In this document: positions 1 through 12,107 of the stretch, one piece after another
Layout of the letters: every line of letters starts with the position of its first letter
Position numbering within the stretch: position 1 is the first letter of the stretch
Assembly: GCA_037074615.1 (NCBI GenBank)
Contig: CM073560.1
Coordinates: forward strand, 2,301,501-2,365,500
Length of the DNA: 64,000 bases
Source: Leucaena leucocephala
Taxonomy: Eukaryota; Streptophyta; Magnoliopsida; Fabales; Fabaceae
Direction: 5' to 3'
Notes under the pieces: generated by a model
What the model saw: the letters and a program-made list of their open reading frames with translations, nothing else
Told to the model about the DNA's origin: nothing
Database searches by the model: none
Translations under genes and position numbers: made by a program

Positions 1-519
1 TTTGAAGGCAAAATTTAATAGATTAATGAAAAGTTCTGGAAAACTTATTCTAGGCATAGGAAACTCTAGTTTAGACAAGTTTTGGTTTTATGTATTTTCA
101 AACTTTTATTTGTTTATACATTTCGTGAACTGTTATTTATTTTATTTTCTTATAATGGGATCCCTTTATACAGACCATTTTGAATTGATTGTAGTTTTTC
201 CCTACCATCTTTCATCCCTCTCCTCACTCTTCTCCCTTTTTTATAGAGGACAATTCTCAGCCCCTTCCCATAGGCCGGCCAAGCATCGATGCTGCTTACT
301 CACTCTCCTCCCTTTTGTCTACTATTTAATATTATAGATATAATTTAAAGTAGAAATTTCTGGAACATGATAAATATCATAGTGAAGTAGAGCAACCACG
401 TAAAGCTGCAACACGTCTCTAATAAAGCATGCTAGAAGCAATTTTACACTTTTGACTTAGCCTCAAGTGATCATTCTTGCTAAATAAAATTTTAAACAAA
501 AATGAAATATCAGTCATAC

Positions 520-3077
520 CTCAGAGAAGTCATCATCAGAAAGCATGTGAATGCGAACATCTTTAAAGAAACCAGAAACTTGAAGGAGAATTTCCCCACT
601 CACATCTTTCATTCCAGGGCACTTCTTTATACCTAAAGGATAGCCCAGGGAGAATTATATTATAAATATTCAGTGCATGTGAAACACAAACAAATGGTGT
701 TTAGCATGTAACGTGAAAAGATAATTATCAAAGAGACCATACAACAGTATTAAGCCTAGAGAATCATCAATGAGGAGCACGGATAAATAGTGATCACCTG
801 CAGATCTTTAAAGAGAGGCATATGAAATAGCAACAATTTTAACTGATAAGCATAAAGGTGTTAAAGACCATGATTTCTAGCACAAGATATCTTTACTAGA
901 GGGCTTAAACCTGCAGAGCATAATTAAGAATTCTCAAGACTCCAACATCCTTGGTTCACCTGGCGACATGTTTTTGAAAATAAGTATATAGTTGTGCTGT
1001 TCAAGCTACAAATATAAAATGTAATTAATGCTAATATGAACTATTATATGCTGCATTAAAACATGCTATCAATGTGAGCCATCAAAATGTCCAAGACCTT
1101 GTAACTGGCATAAGCAATTTCTTTTTATAAGGAAAATCCTGTGCTTTGGTAAGATTCAGTCTGAGGGCGTCATCTTTTTCTGTTACTGGTTCTCCCTTGT
1201 TTGAGTAAGAATCTTCTGCTTTCATCAAAATAATAATAACAAGAAGAATCTGTCGTCCTGTTGGTTTAAATTACTACTACTCTAGTCAACAAATCTTAGT
1301 TCAACTCAATGCCTAAGCCTTGGGAATCTACCTTGTTCGAGAAATAGGTTGTTTGGTAACTGGTACTCCATTGGGAAGTACTCTATTAACTGATTGCTAG
1401 AAAGGTAAAACAAGAGGTGCTAGAAAGGCACTCAACTGAGTCAATCAAGGCGCTACAATAAAAAAATATGGAATATAAACAAAAATATAGATAAAACATA
1501 ATTTGAAAGACACCTTCACATCAATTTTGAAAAATTATGACATATGAACAAAGAATGCATAAATGTAGCAGCACAAATGACAGAATACACTACTCAAGTT
1601 CAAAAATTGTTTAAAGTCATAGAAGAACAACCTAAAAGCCTATCATATTAGTTATCTGAACTGAAAAAATAAATAAATAAAAAGAAAGCATAACCTAAAT
1701 GTTATTTTAAATTTATAACATGAAAAAGCATGCACTACTCAAGGCAAACTCCTTCATATGACTACGCTCCTAAGAGGCGCTAGAGCTGTTTGGTAACTTG
1801 CCTTAGTGCCTTAGGTGCAAAGGCACTCGCCTTTGACAACATTTGGCCAATGAAGAAGGTAGATAACAAATAACAGCTTTGAGTAGATATTCATTTCTTC
1901 CAGATGGACATCCTTTAATGGAAGAATGGAAATGATTACACAGAGCAAACAGATGGTATACAATGGATCTAAGATCTATACAAGTACTAACATCTTGAAT
2001 TTACAACTATGAAAGATAAGAATGATAACTTCTATTAGTTCATTGTCATTGTAAATAATAAAAAATGGTCAATTAGGCCTCCAGATAACCCAAGTTCATG
2101 AACCCTATATGAAACACATCAACTATCAAAGATGAAAACTTAATATGTAGACAAACACATAAGATTATGATAAAGTTTGAGGCTGCTTTTATTGAGAGGC
2201 TTCCATTTCTTAAAATAACTAGTCAAGTATGAATTCAAGTGTTTTTATAAGTTTTTCAGAAAGCAAATCCATGCTGCTGCTTTTGGAGAGATCATTTTAG
2301 AAGTATGCCGGGGGGATAATTTTAGAAGCAACTTGTACATTTAAAAAGCTCAAGTAGAAGCATATATAAACATGTCGTGACATACCCTACAGCAAACGAA
2401 TTACCTGTAACTTGCAGAAGCTGGTGGGAGTTCTTCTGAAGATAATCATTTGGGTCACATCTTATTCTAATAAAACTTCCAACTAATTTACTCTCAAAAG
2501 TTTCAGGGTCTTTAAGAAGGTCCTGAACTAGGCTCTTCCTCAAATATACTAGCTTGATATTAGCAGGAATGATGGCAGCAAAACAGCTCTTAGGTTTTTC
2601 CGAAACCCTTTTCTTTGATAGAGTCCTACTCTCTGATGTTGTTGTCTTTGGGGATACACACGTTACCAAGGTGTGCTCATCATCACCTGAGTTTAATAAA
2701 GAATCCTCAGAAGATTCTTCACAGTTCGCAGCAAAGTGTGACTCCAGCATCTCATGGACTTTGATTCGGCCAATTGATTTCCTTCCAAACAGCGAATGGA
2801 GCCTTTCATCACAAACAATTCTTTTCTTCTTTTGAGGATGAATAAGGTTATTCCTCACAACATACTCATTTACAATAGCAGTTACATCATATTGAGTTAA
2901 TGGCTTGCTAGTATCTTTACCAATTGACTTAAGAAATGAAATTAGTAGTGTCGATCCCCATCCAATGTACTCCTTCTTCTTTGATCTCACTTTCCTTTTT
3001 GATCTTGTTGGTGCATAAAACTGTCCATTGGATTCCTCCACCCAGAAGACAGTACCGATTTCAGTTTTTCCATTCAT
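520..3077 (-). CDS. SWIB/MDM2 and Plus-3 domain protein, 5' part (gene continues beyond the left edge)
   Basis: Two coding exons are visible: 2405-3077 and 520-632. The junction restores the frame (codon split g|gt) and continues the protein as GIKKCPGMKDVSGEILLQ and on to SDDDFSE. The first exon encodes a SWIB fold at about residues 39-115 (GWGSTLLISFLKSIGKDTSK, then the LFGRKSIGRIKVHEMLESHF end) and the start of a Plus-3 domain from about residue 170 (KLVYLRKSLVQDLL), completed in the second exon. This SWIB then Plus-3 order is known from the plant At5g08430-type proteins, which usually carry a GYF domain further on; that part would lie left of base 1. Such proteins are expected in the nucleus in chromatin or transcription roles. 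Met at 3077 is taken as the start because the same frame has a TAG shortly upstream. An intron of about 1.8 kb separates the exons. The first-exon frame also runs on past 2405 to a stop at 2322, which would be an intron-retained form. Confidence 0.75.
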
Positions 3078-4700
3078 TATATTTCTGTAAAATGAAGTTT
3101 GTCTTGATTTTCTCCACCGCTAGAGCCTGCTTGCTTTGAAATGCTCTGGCATCGTTCTTTCAGTTTCCCTGTTGTTAGCTGCTGAGGAGCCTGCAAAAGA
3201 GAAGAGTATTAAGGATACAGGAGCAACATAATACCCTTGGACCTCTGGTAAGCCAAATTATGACAAATTTATTTGTTGCAGTAGATATTAAGATACATGT
3301 TTATGTGATTGCTATCCATTGGTTAATGGAACCCAAAAACGAGTATAGATAAAAGGATCATAATTAATGAATAACAATCTAAGATCATTTAATATTGGCC
3401 AATATACATAATTCTATCGGAAAGTACCTAATAAAATCAAAGGAAAATTATATCGCACTAATGTAGGGCTTTAAAGGGAAAACAGAAGCATAGAGTGGGG
3501 GAAGCTAACATGAGGATGTTAAGAGGGATGTGTGGGCACATAATAAAAGATAAGATTCGTAAATAACATATATGGGGAAGAGTTAGAGTAGAGAAGAAAA
3601 CAGTAGATGATCATTTGGCTATTGAATGTACCAGTGAGGAGTGTGGACCAAGCAATAAAGAGTCTGTTAACAAGGATAGAGAAAGACCAAAGAGAATGAT
3701 CAAAGAACACTCAACAACTTATCTAAGTATTTATTTGACAGAACACAATGCATAGCCGACCCCACTTAGTGAAATAAGGCATCCCACTTGTTGTTGTTTA
3801 TGTATAATTAACACAAAATTGAACAAATATGGTCGGTAAGTTGTTAGCTGGACATGTGGAAAAAGAATCAAAAACAGTCAGACAAAGGCTGTTCAAGATG
3901 GCGACCGCACATGAAATATTTTCAATCAGGGTATGCTTTGGAGTTCTGGTTCTGGCCCTCTGGGTAGTTGCTTGTTCTCCAGATTTAAAATAGCAAATTA
4001 ATATAATTCTCTTCCCGATTATATAAATGCAGGATTATTTCTTTGAGTATCCTAATCTTTTTTTTCTATGCCGTATGCATCCTGATAATTTCTCTTCAAG
4101 TAAATTCAAAATCTTTCCCAGTATGAAACCACAGAAGTGTACTACTATCGGATGGAATTCAACTGCATCAGTACTGAAACAAGAACCCACGAGGTTTCCA
4201 AATGCAGAAACACTCGAATACTTCATACGTGGAGAAAAACGAGGAGTTTAGTCAAAGCCAAAAAAAAAAAACGTCGCTACCAGTGTTTCACCATTTCATA
4301 GTAGAAGTTAGATACAACTGAGAAAAGGGTTCACAAATGTAACGGGAAAAATCCGAAGAAGGTAAGCATCAACAACAAAACAAATGAAAACAAAAATTTC
4401 CAAAGAGAAAAGAGTACACTGGAATTTTAAGAAAGTCAATTCAACAGCTCGAGAGAAATGGAAGAATTTAACAAAGAAGAAGAAGAAGAAAGAAAAAGAT
4501 GAACAGTGAGGTACCAACCAAGTGGGGAAATGACTCAATAAACTGTACTTGAGAATCATGGTGAACCGATGGACGCTCCCAGAAGTAAATCAAATTCCTT
4601 TGTATGCCTCCTCGGTCACTGAACAGAGTCAAGAAGTGACGACAGAGGCGCTCGAAAATTGAAAGAAAAATAAAAATTAAAAAGAGAAGAAAACAATCCT
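3078..4700 (-). other. Probable spliced 5' leader of the SWIB/Plus-3 gene
   Basis: A good acceptor (ttttgcag) at 3191-3198 on the minus strand would begin a leader exon of 3078-3190 joined directly to the start codon. A possible donor (TTG|gtacct) near 4515-4525 would close a first noncoding exon of about 4520-4700. The leader exon has an open frame that ends with TAA and TGA just before the start codon, so it would be an upstream frame and not an N-terminal extension. The exact transcription start is not visible. Confidence 0.35.
3440..3810 (+). mobile_element. LINE (L1-type) 3'-end relic
   Basis: Translation on the plus strand gives MRMLRGMCGHIIKDKIRK followed by a stop, then broken pieces that include a degraded ADPT end before TTGTTGTTG. 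This matches the C-terminal tail of plant LINE reverse transcriptases (the MRMLRWMCGH motif and the ADPTWWDKA end). It has several stops and is only a fragment. It lies antisense in the leader intron of the SWIB/Plus-3 gene. Confidence 0.55.
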
Positions 4701-4749
4701 CCGGAGACGATCAACGTAGCGTGGGAAGGATGAGGTGTGAATAATAGTT

Positions 4750-6840
4750 AGGGCTAAAATATGCAATGCCAAATCCGCTGCTAAGAAGTTGCCAGTGGGC
4801 CATCTATTTATAAACGATATTCAAATCTCTGAGGGCATGTTTGTAATATGAAATTAGAAGTAGGAAAATGAAAATAGAAATAAAAGTAAAAGTAAGTATA
4901 GAAGTAGGCTATTTTTTGTTGTTTTTTGTTGTTTGATATAATAAAAATTATTTCTATTTCTATTTTTAATTTTTTATATTATTTTAATTCTATAAAAATA
5001 GTTAAAAAATAATATGGGAGAAATAAAAATAAAATATTTTAAATTATAAAATTTTTAGATAATTTTAATTTTTCCTAAATTATAAAAAAATATTTTAGAT
5101 AATTTTATCTTAAATTATAAAAAATATATATATCAATTTTATATTATTTTTAACCTAGATAAATTTTTAAAATTTATTTTTTAACTTAATTTTATTTTTA
5201 CTTTTAATTTTAAAAAATCTCCCATCCTCAAACATTACCGCAAGACCGGAGATATACTATTATAGCATTGTTCAATCAATTCATTTAATGCACTTAAATT
5301 TTTTTATCAAAAAAAATATAATAAAAAGTCAGAGTATCTGCTTTTAACAAAAAAAAAATAGATTTAAAAAAATAAGTCAGCCCACCGGGGACAAGCAAAA
5401 TAGGTTGAGAAAAACCCTTCTAATTTGTCACCTTTTTTTTAATTATTAATATTATTAATTTTACTCAAATATTATTTTAAATATTTTTATTATCTAATAC
5501 TAATAAAAATAGTTATTTATTTATTGATATGTGTTGATATGTTATAATTAATTAATATTATGTTAATGTTTATTTAGATTTATAGTTATAAAATTTAATA
5601 TTTTTTATAAAAAATAAAAAAATTAAGAGTGTAATATTAATAATTTAAAAAGTAGTAAAACCTATTTTAATAATATTTACGTTTTAAAATATTAGTTTCT
5701 TATTATATGTGAGGATATTGCTAGACTCTATAAAAAAATATAAATAATAATTAAAAATATTTATAAATATTATAGTATAATTTTTTGTTTTTGGCTAAAT
5801 TACAAAATATCAATCTCTAATTTTTCTAAGATACCCTGAGTCTTTTTTCTTTTTGACAAATAAACTTCCTTAAGATTTAAATGTTGTGTATGTAACTTTT
5901 TTTTTTTTGTTATCAATTATTTATAATTTTATTAATGGAATATAACTTGTTACTGATTGATCATATTCTCGTATACTCTCTTAAATTGATGATGAGAGAA
6001 AACGACACCCTCCAAATTGATCACATCTTCAATAATAATTAAAAACTTGAAGATTAAATATTGAAGTTTTATATCCTAAAAACAAGTTATTAATTAGATT
6101 TTACACCCTGATGCATGCGGACATTAATCCTCTATTTGTTTGGAGGGGAGCTGGATGAAAGAAGGGAAAGAAAATATTTTAATAAATTCAATATCTATTT
6201 TTAAAAAAAAGCCAAGTAGAGTTATAAAATTTTAACAAGATGCAATGTAAGGAGAAAGAGCAGAAATCAATAAAAACACTCAACCTTATTTATTTTAAAT
6301 CAAATTTATTAAAATCTCCCCGCCCTTTTATTTCCTCGAACATCATAAAAACTCTTTAAAATTAAATATTAATTTAACAATTAATATTTAACCATCAATA
6401 TGATTAATGAATATTAACTCTCACTTTCTTTCTTTTATTTGATTATTATTAAGAGAATATCAATAAAAAAATTTATAAAAATATTGATAAATATATAAAA
6501 TAAATTTTATATTTATGATTAAGATTAACTTTTTAATTAAATCATTTAATAAGGATTAGAGAAGTTTTTGTTCTTTTAAGAAAAAAAGCCTATAGGCTTT
6601 GAGACTGATTTTTTTTTATAAGAGCTTTGAGACTGATATGATATCAAAGACTATACTAAAATATAAGTTGCATGCTGATAGCAGCAGATATGAGAATGGA
6701 GAGGCCATTCTCCTTGGCCATCTTAAGGACATTTAGGCCCATAAAATAAAAATATTCTTAATCTAAGTCCAATGCCCAAAAGCCCATGAAATATCCTGGT
6801 AAAAAGAACTTGGGCCATTTAAGATATTACTCCAATAGAT
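4750..6840. other. AT-rich spacer, no gene seen
   Basis: About 2 kb of very AT-rich sequence with short A and T runs and no coding frame of note. The part around 6365-6566 resembles the decayed inner and right end of the TA-flanked MITE family found intact elsewhere in the window (TTGATTATTATT near the middle, AAGGATTAGAGAAGT at the end). Confidence 0.6.
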
Positions 6841-6857
6841 AGTTTAGAATATTTAAT

Positions 6858-7042
6858 CAACGGGAGTTAATGCGAGTGGTAAGCAGTTTGATATCGTTTA
6901 AGTAAAGTCTCGAGTTCAAGCCTTTGCGTATGCAGAAAATTTTCGTTTGGAGACTCACCTACCATAGCCAGGTGCGCAACGCGGGTCGGATCTGGATATA
7001 GTCAGGATAAAGCTCCGATGAACTGGGTGGGCAACAAAAAAA
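6858..7042 (+). mobile_element. tRNA-derived SINE, family 1, copy 1
   Basis: The 5' part is tRNA-like: an A box near GCGAGTGGTAAGCAG and a B box GAGTTCAAGCC. A body of about 110 bases shared with the copies at 20338-20524 and 62678-62867 follows, ending in GGGTGGGCAAC and an A run. Target-site duplications of 17 bases (AGTTTAGAATATTYAAT) lie at 6841-6857 and 7043-7059. This copy is more diverged than the one at 62678. Confidence 0.8.
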
Positions 7043-7064
7043 AGTTTAGAATATTCAATGCTCT

Positions 7065-7339
7065 ACCCATCGTCCGTGGGTTTAATTGGTGAAAGGATGA
7101 GACATGCGACCATTTAGAGCGTGTTCGATCCCTGGGGAGTGCCACTTTGTTATGGTTCCAGTCGCGGCGCTTGGGGAGACATCTTAACTCCTGGGTGCCT
7201 AAGTTTATGCCTGAGGGTAATAGACGGCTCGCCCTGTTCGATATTGGTATCGCCTAGGAGGAAGGGAGATTTTGCCCTGCCCTTGGATCGTAGGTGAGCC
7301 CAACCCCTTTCCAAAAATTTTTGTATATAAAAAAGAAAA
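7065..7339 (+). mobile_element. SINE-like retroelement, family 2, copy 1
   Basis: The element is about 275 bases, with a pol III B-box-like GTGTTCGATCC near 7118 and an A-rich end. It is flanked by perfect 16-base direct repeats (GAATATTCAATGCTCT) at 7049-7064 and 7340-7355. A 5'-truncated relative lies at 53326-53527; the two share the CCTAAGTTTATGYCTGAGGG stretch. The left repeat overlaps the right target duplication of the preceding SINE. Confidence 0.75.
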
Positions 7340-7362
7340 GAATATTCAATGCTCTTGTGAGA

Positions 7363-7562
7363 TACAGAGTTGGAACATATAGTAAAGAACGGGCTCATAT
7401 TTTATAAGAACACAAGTTTGATTCTCGCTGCCATTGGGAATGCTCATTTTTCAGGCGATCTCGTAAGTTCTCTATAAGTGCTCTTTGAGCTTTAGGACTA
7501 TGCCCTAACCTTAGTGGAGAACCGGTACCGAATCTAACTAAACTTTTTTGTAACAAAAAAAA
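7363..7562 (+). mobile_element. SINE-like retroelement, family 3, copy 1
   Basis: The element is about 200 bases, with a degenerate B box (AAGTTTGATTCTC) near 7409, a body with GCGATCTCGTAAGTTCTC and an A run at the end. It is flanked by 15-base repeats (AATGCTCTTGTGAGA) at 7348-7362 and 7563-7577. A relative at about 58335-58533 interrupts the Kunitz inhibitor pseudogene. The left repeat overlaps the right target duplication of family 2, so three insertions used one target. Confidence 0.7.
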
Positions 7563-8156
7563 AATGCTCTTGTGAGAAACTTTTTTTTTTATATAAAGTT
7601 TAGGCGCTTCTGTGAGATACTTTAAGAGCAAAAATGTCTTTTTAATCCCTTTTTTGAATTATCTTTTTACTTATTCCTTTAAGGCTATGTTTAAATAGAG
7701 AGAAAAGTGTGAGGAAAATAGGGAGAAGGAATATTATGAAGAAAATTTTCTAAAAATGATAAAAAAAATTTACAATTTTTGAGAATTTTTTCTTCCAATA
7801 TTTTTTCTTCCAAATTTTTAAGGTTGTTCAAGGACTTTTCCTAACATGAGCCAGGAGTACACCTGGGATACGGAGACAAAAATCTTTTTATGTCAAAAAT
7901 CATGTGGTCATCACTTGTATGAGATTTTGGTTTGTTAACTTGATTTAACTGTTGAAGGAGTTTGATCCAATCATTGTGCAATATGTGTGTGTGTGTGTGT
8001 GTATAACTTACGTATATATTAACTCTCGTATTAATGGTGAACAGAAACCAAAATTTGTAGAGAAAATTAGGAAGGAACCAGTTTACCAACCAGAAACCAG
8101 TTTGCAGAGAACCAAACTGGAGACCTACTCATCATATATAAAAACAAAGCCTGGCT

Positions 8157-8183
8157 ATATATATATATATATATATATATAAG
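8157..8183. repeat. (AT)n microsatellite
   Basis: A pure AT dinucleotide run just downstream of the 3' end of the minus-strand Bowman-Birk locus. Confidence 0.9.
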
Positions 8184-8201
8184 GAGGCTTTGGCTCTGAC
8201 A

Positions 8202-8589
8202 CTATATATATATGATACTTAACTTACTCATCATCATCATCATATAGGAGCTGGATGATTCGTAGCAGAAGCCAGTGACGTCAAAGAAATGACACTGTGG
8301 AGGAATGGACATGGTACACAAACACTTGTCACAGGCCGAGTGGCAGTCTTCTCCTACATCAAGGCGTTGGCATTGAGGAGGCATCGACCTTGTGCACATA
8401 CACGAATCGCAGCACCCAGAAGAAGACGACGAAGATTTTGACTTGGATGACGACCACGACGACGAGGGAGACATCACTCCATTAGTGTGCAAGGAGTTTG
8501 AGTAGTAGCGATGAGCATCGGCGGCGAAATTTAAACTGAAAGTGATTATTCAGGAAAGCCAACACAGCCCCCTTCATCACCAGCTCCAT
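8202..8589 (-). pseudogene. Bowman-Birk protease inhibitor, decayed copy (frameshift, three lost cysteines)
   Basis: From a start at 8589 the frame reads MELVMKGAVLAFL, the beginning of a secretory signal, then breaks near 8546-8552. The next frame continues the signal (ITFSLNFAADAHRYYSNS) and the inhibitor; one extra base explains the shift. The mature part has both reactive loops: CTRSMPPQC (P1 Arg, trypsin type) and CTMSIPPQC (P1 Met). Three of the 14 family cysteines are gone: QCQR where the family has QCxC, QCHF where it has QCxC, and YESSSS in place of the usual final C. By the soybean inhibitor disulfide map, each lost cysteine comes from a different bond, so three of seven bonds cannot form while both loop-closing bonds can. 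The C-terminus ends in a run of serines and methionines. A splice event that removes the shift cannot be excluded, but the intact relative at 56326-56646 has no intron. Confidence 0.75.
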
Positions 8590-8599
8590 CGATCTCTTT

Positions 8600-9910
8600 C
8601 TCTGTGTTCTCCTTGTAATTAAGGTTGAGAAGATGAGCTAGCTCGCTAATAAGTTGCAGAGAGAGTTATTTAAGAAGCTTTGAAGGATAGACGCATGGAG
8701 CTATAGCAAGGTGCCATGCATGCAAAATATGAAGGCCGAAGCAGCTTCCACAATTACTTTCACCATGTTACGAGGTTCATCAAGTCTAATTTGAAAAAAT
8801 CCCAGATCCATTAACTTATATGTTCACCTTGACCTATGTGGTTTTAAGCGCATGCGGAGGGTTATAATCAGCGTTAAGTTGAATGGTCAATCCGGTCAGA
8901 ATCTTCAGTCTCTCAATGGGAGCACATTTATAATAAAAATAAGGTAGATCTTATCTTAAAAGTTGAGCCTATTAAGTAGGAGAGACTCTTAAACTCAAAT
9001 CACATACTTCGAGACTCCTTAATATGAGATTCACTGTATATTTATGTACCGAGTTGGTACGCTATGCAAATTAAAATGCCCCGATATATACTCTAGTCTA
9101 TATAATAAATGGAAAAAAATATGTGTTCTTCAAATTAAAATGCCCCGATATATACTCTTTATTCTATATGTGTGATCAAGACCCAACTCACTAAAATTTT
9201 TTCTTGTGTAAAAAAAGAAACTAATTAAACGCTAAACTTTATTATCTAAAATATAAAAGTATCCAAATTTATCTATTTAAAATATGTCAAAATTAAATAA
9301 CAATTGTGACAAATTACTGTATGCCGACAGTCTAGCTGGTCCCTCCTCTTTCACGATACAGCTTCAGTTTTCTTATTTATATACTCAGTTGAAGCCGCAG
9401 ATTCAATAATTCAAAGTTTTTTCTTTTGGGTATGTTGAAAGTAAAGTTAGTTAATAGTCATCAGAAAAAGAAATATCAAGGTTACTTTTTTGAGCACTAA
9501 TTAATATCAAAACAATAATTACAACAATAACGAACACAAAAAAATGAATTAATAACTAACTATAGCCAATATAATCTCTTCTCCATAGCTTTTTCACTCA
9601 GGGACAAAGATTTGCGATGTGTATCAGCTTTATATCTTAATCCTGAAATTTATTTTCTTCTTTTTTCCCTTTAATTCTTTGCTACATGGACCTTTCCTTT
9701 ATTAAAAAAATATATAAAAAAAGTTTGAATGAACAATTATCAAACCGTGGTAAAATAACAGAAGAATTTAACTGAATGTTCTCTTAATTATTTAAGTTCC
9801 TAAGAGATTGATCATATTAAATGTAGGAAAATTCAAAATTCTGAATTATCAAGTGAGAGTTTGAAATTTTAAATTAATCTCATATTAAATTTCATTTTAG
9901 AATTCATTTT
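8600..9910. other. Spacer, no gene seen
   Basis: AT-rich sequence with an imperfect local duplication (AAATTAAAATGCCCCGATA at about 9068 and 9138). No coding frame or RNA structure could be supported. Confidence 0.6.
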
Positions 9911-9916
9911 TTACAC

Positions 9917-10374
9917 CAAAAGTATCCTCCGTTGACAGCGGAAACTCCTCTTTCTCAGAGCAAAGAGCAAATCAAACAATTAAGTTTTGATACATACAAA
10001 AAGTTGGGACGAACTTCTAATCCCTAATTACTTAAGGAATGAGAGCCATGATTTCTTTGTGAACTATTCAGTTTCTTTTTGTGAGCGAGCATTACTTATT
10101 CTTTGGTGTTCTGGATTGAATACCTTGCAACTATTCAGATTATAGGTGTTCTAGATTGAATACTTTATGGATTCGTGGGTTCTTGTTGAGTGTCCTGGAA
10201 AAGATCCCACATTCTCTGTAGGCTTCGGTATCACCAAGAGTATCTTCCGTTGGCAGCGGAAACTGATCTTTCTCAGGGTACAGATATAGAGGGCAAAGGA
10301 AAGATCTCTCCCAATTAGGTTTAATCCATACAACAAGTTGGAACAAATCCCTAATCACTTGCCTAAGGAATGAG
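9917..10374 (+). repeat. Pair of direct repeats of about 135 bases
   Basis: The stretch at about 9917-10050 recurs at about 10234-10374. Both run from ACCAARAGTATC through CCGTTGRCAGCGGAAACT and CTTTCTCAG to TAAGGAATGAGAGC. A shorter repeat (GTGTTCTRGATTGAATAC) lies between them at about 10107 and 10147. The origin, for example remnants of a retroelement terminal repeat, could not be decided. Confidence 0.6.
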
Positions 10375-10399
10375 AGCGCTACCCTTCACGCCAGCCTGA

Positions 10400-12073
10400 G
10401 TTGGTATCTCATGTGAATTGTAAAAGTAATAAGATAGTGCTATATTTGATATAGATTGGTATGCCCATTGTGGGATAAAGACATGCATCATGTGAAAGGC
10501 AAACGAATGGCTATCCAAAGACTAAGGTCTATCGTCTGATGTAATAATGACTATGATAGGTGTTACATGAATTGACCAATTTTAGTGTATCTCATATTAC
10601 GTGTCTCAAGTCTCATCACTCCTTTTTTTACTTGTCTTTTTCTCTCTCAAAAGCACCAATATTATTGTGAGGCTTATGTCATAAAACACACACAGATATT
10701 TATAATAATATTAGCTGTATTATTTTTCATGGTTTCCCCACGAACATACAGGTTACATGGGAATATAAAGAGTGGTCTAGTACACAAGATTCTTATTAGA
10801 TAAAGTTTGAGGAGAATAAATATACACAGTCTTATACTGCAAACGGAGAGACAATTTTTAAAAACTTATGACTTCTAAATCACATGACAGCAATTTTACT
10901 GCTAAGCTGCCAAAGCTCACCCTCTATTACATGGGAATATGGTGAGAGAGAATCAATATGATGGCGGGGGTTCAATTTTCTTCCCTTTCCTTCCACCATG
11001 AGTGGAATGAGCTTAATTATAGTCCGTACACAAGAAAAAAGAGTGATTATTTATAGGCAAAGCACAAAAAAGTTAAGAACCCCACATGTGTGAGCTTTAA
11101 TATCAATTATTGCTCTTGGTATTCAAAAGCAAGCTCAGGTTCACCATTGATGAGTCCTCTCGCTATATGCATATGAATGATTCGATGAAAATTACAGAGA
11201 TTCCACAATCATATATTATAATATTATATTTAATGAAGATTCGGGGAAACATATAATTGATTTTGGATCGAGATAAATCATGATAAGTTAGAAATTTTGG
11301 ATCGAGATAAATCATGATAAGTTCAATTAATATCATGGGTGAAACTTATCAGGGGATCTTTTTTAACCTAATTATACATGCGGTATGATTAAGAAAAAAT
11401 ATATATTTACCCTTAATGTGGTTACAACTAGATGCAACTGGATGTTAGGTTTTTTAACGGTAGTTTTTATTGTCTGTTGAAAGTCTCACTTCTAGTAACA
11501 ACTTTAATGATCGCTGCTGATAGTTAGACTTTTAACAGTAGGTTTAAAGAAGCCATTGTCGAAAGTCTTCTCGTTTTTTTTTTATAGTGATGGGATCCAT
11601 CTTTCAATCAAATATATATATATATATATAATATGCTTTATATATTGATTAATACATGTACAAGAGATATATTATTTTGTAGTGTCATATATTTTCTCTC
11701 AACTCTAGAATTTTTCATAATAAAAAATACTACTGAAAATATTATTATACTTCTATATGTATGTACCATTGTTGATTATTATAAGGTAATGGAAAGTGTA
11801 GCACACATAAAAAAAATGATAAATTTAGAAGTGTATGTTACATTTTCTTAATGCCAAAATCTAACATATGAAAGAAAGAGGTCCACTGAATTTAATTTCA
11901 TAATTAGCAAAATCTTGGCTACACATTATGGCATGCCCTTCAACATGGGAAGTTGCTCCTATGTTGTCAAAGTATGATTGGATCTTAGTTTTCAGTTACT
12001 AATTAAACAAAGTCAATTATATTATTAATAACTCCTCAGTGACATCCCCTTAGTCCCTTACACATTTCAAGTG

Positions 12074-12107
<34 letters not shown>

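Noticed and set aside
2..337. Open frame of 111 codons at the left edge
   Set aside because: Phe/Leu/Tyr-rich AT-biased translation with no family likeness; probably intron or 3' flank of the minus-strand SWIB/Plus-3 gene.
1340..1850. GGCGCTAGA/AGGCACTC-rich stretches in the SWIB/Plus-3 intron
   Set aside because: They look like a common diverged plant repeat, but boundaries and family could not be established.
2554..2835. Plus-strand frame of 93 codons
   Set aside because: Lies antisense to the SWIB/Plus-3 exon, whose minus-strand frame has clear domains.
6858..7042. Possible tRNA gene
   Set aside because: Only A- and B-box parts are tRNA-like. There is no closed acceptor stem, and the sequence continues into a SINE body with an A tail and target duplications.
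7150..7631. Two minus-strand frames in the 7.1-7.6 kb area
   Set aside because: They fall inside SINE bodies with target duplications and have no protein likeness.
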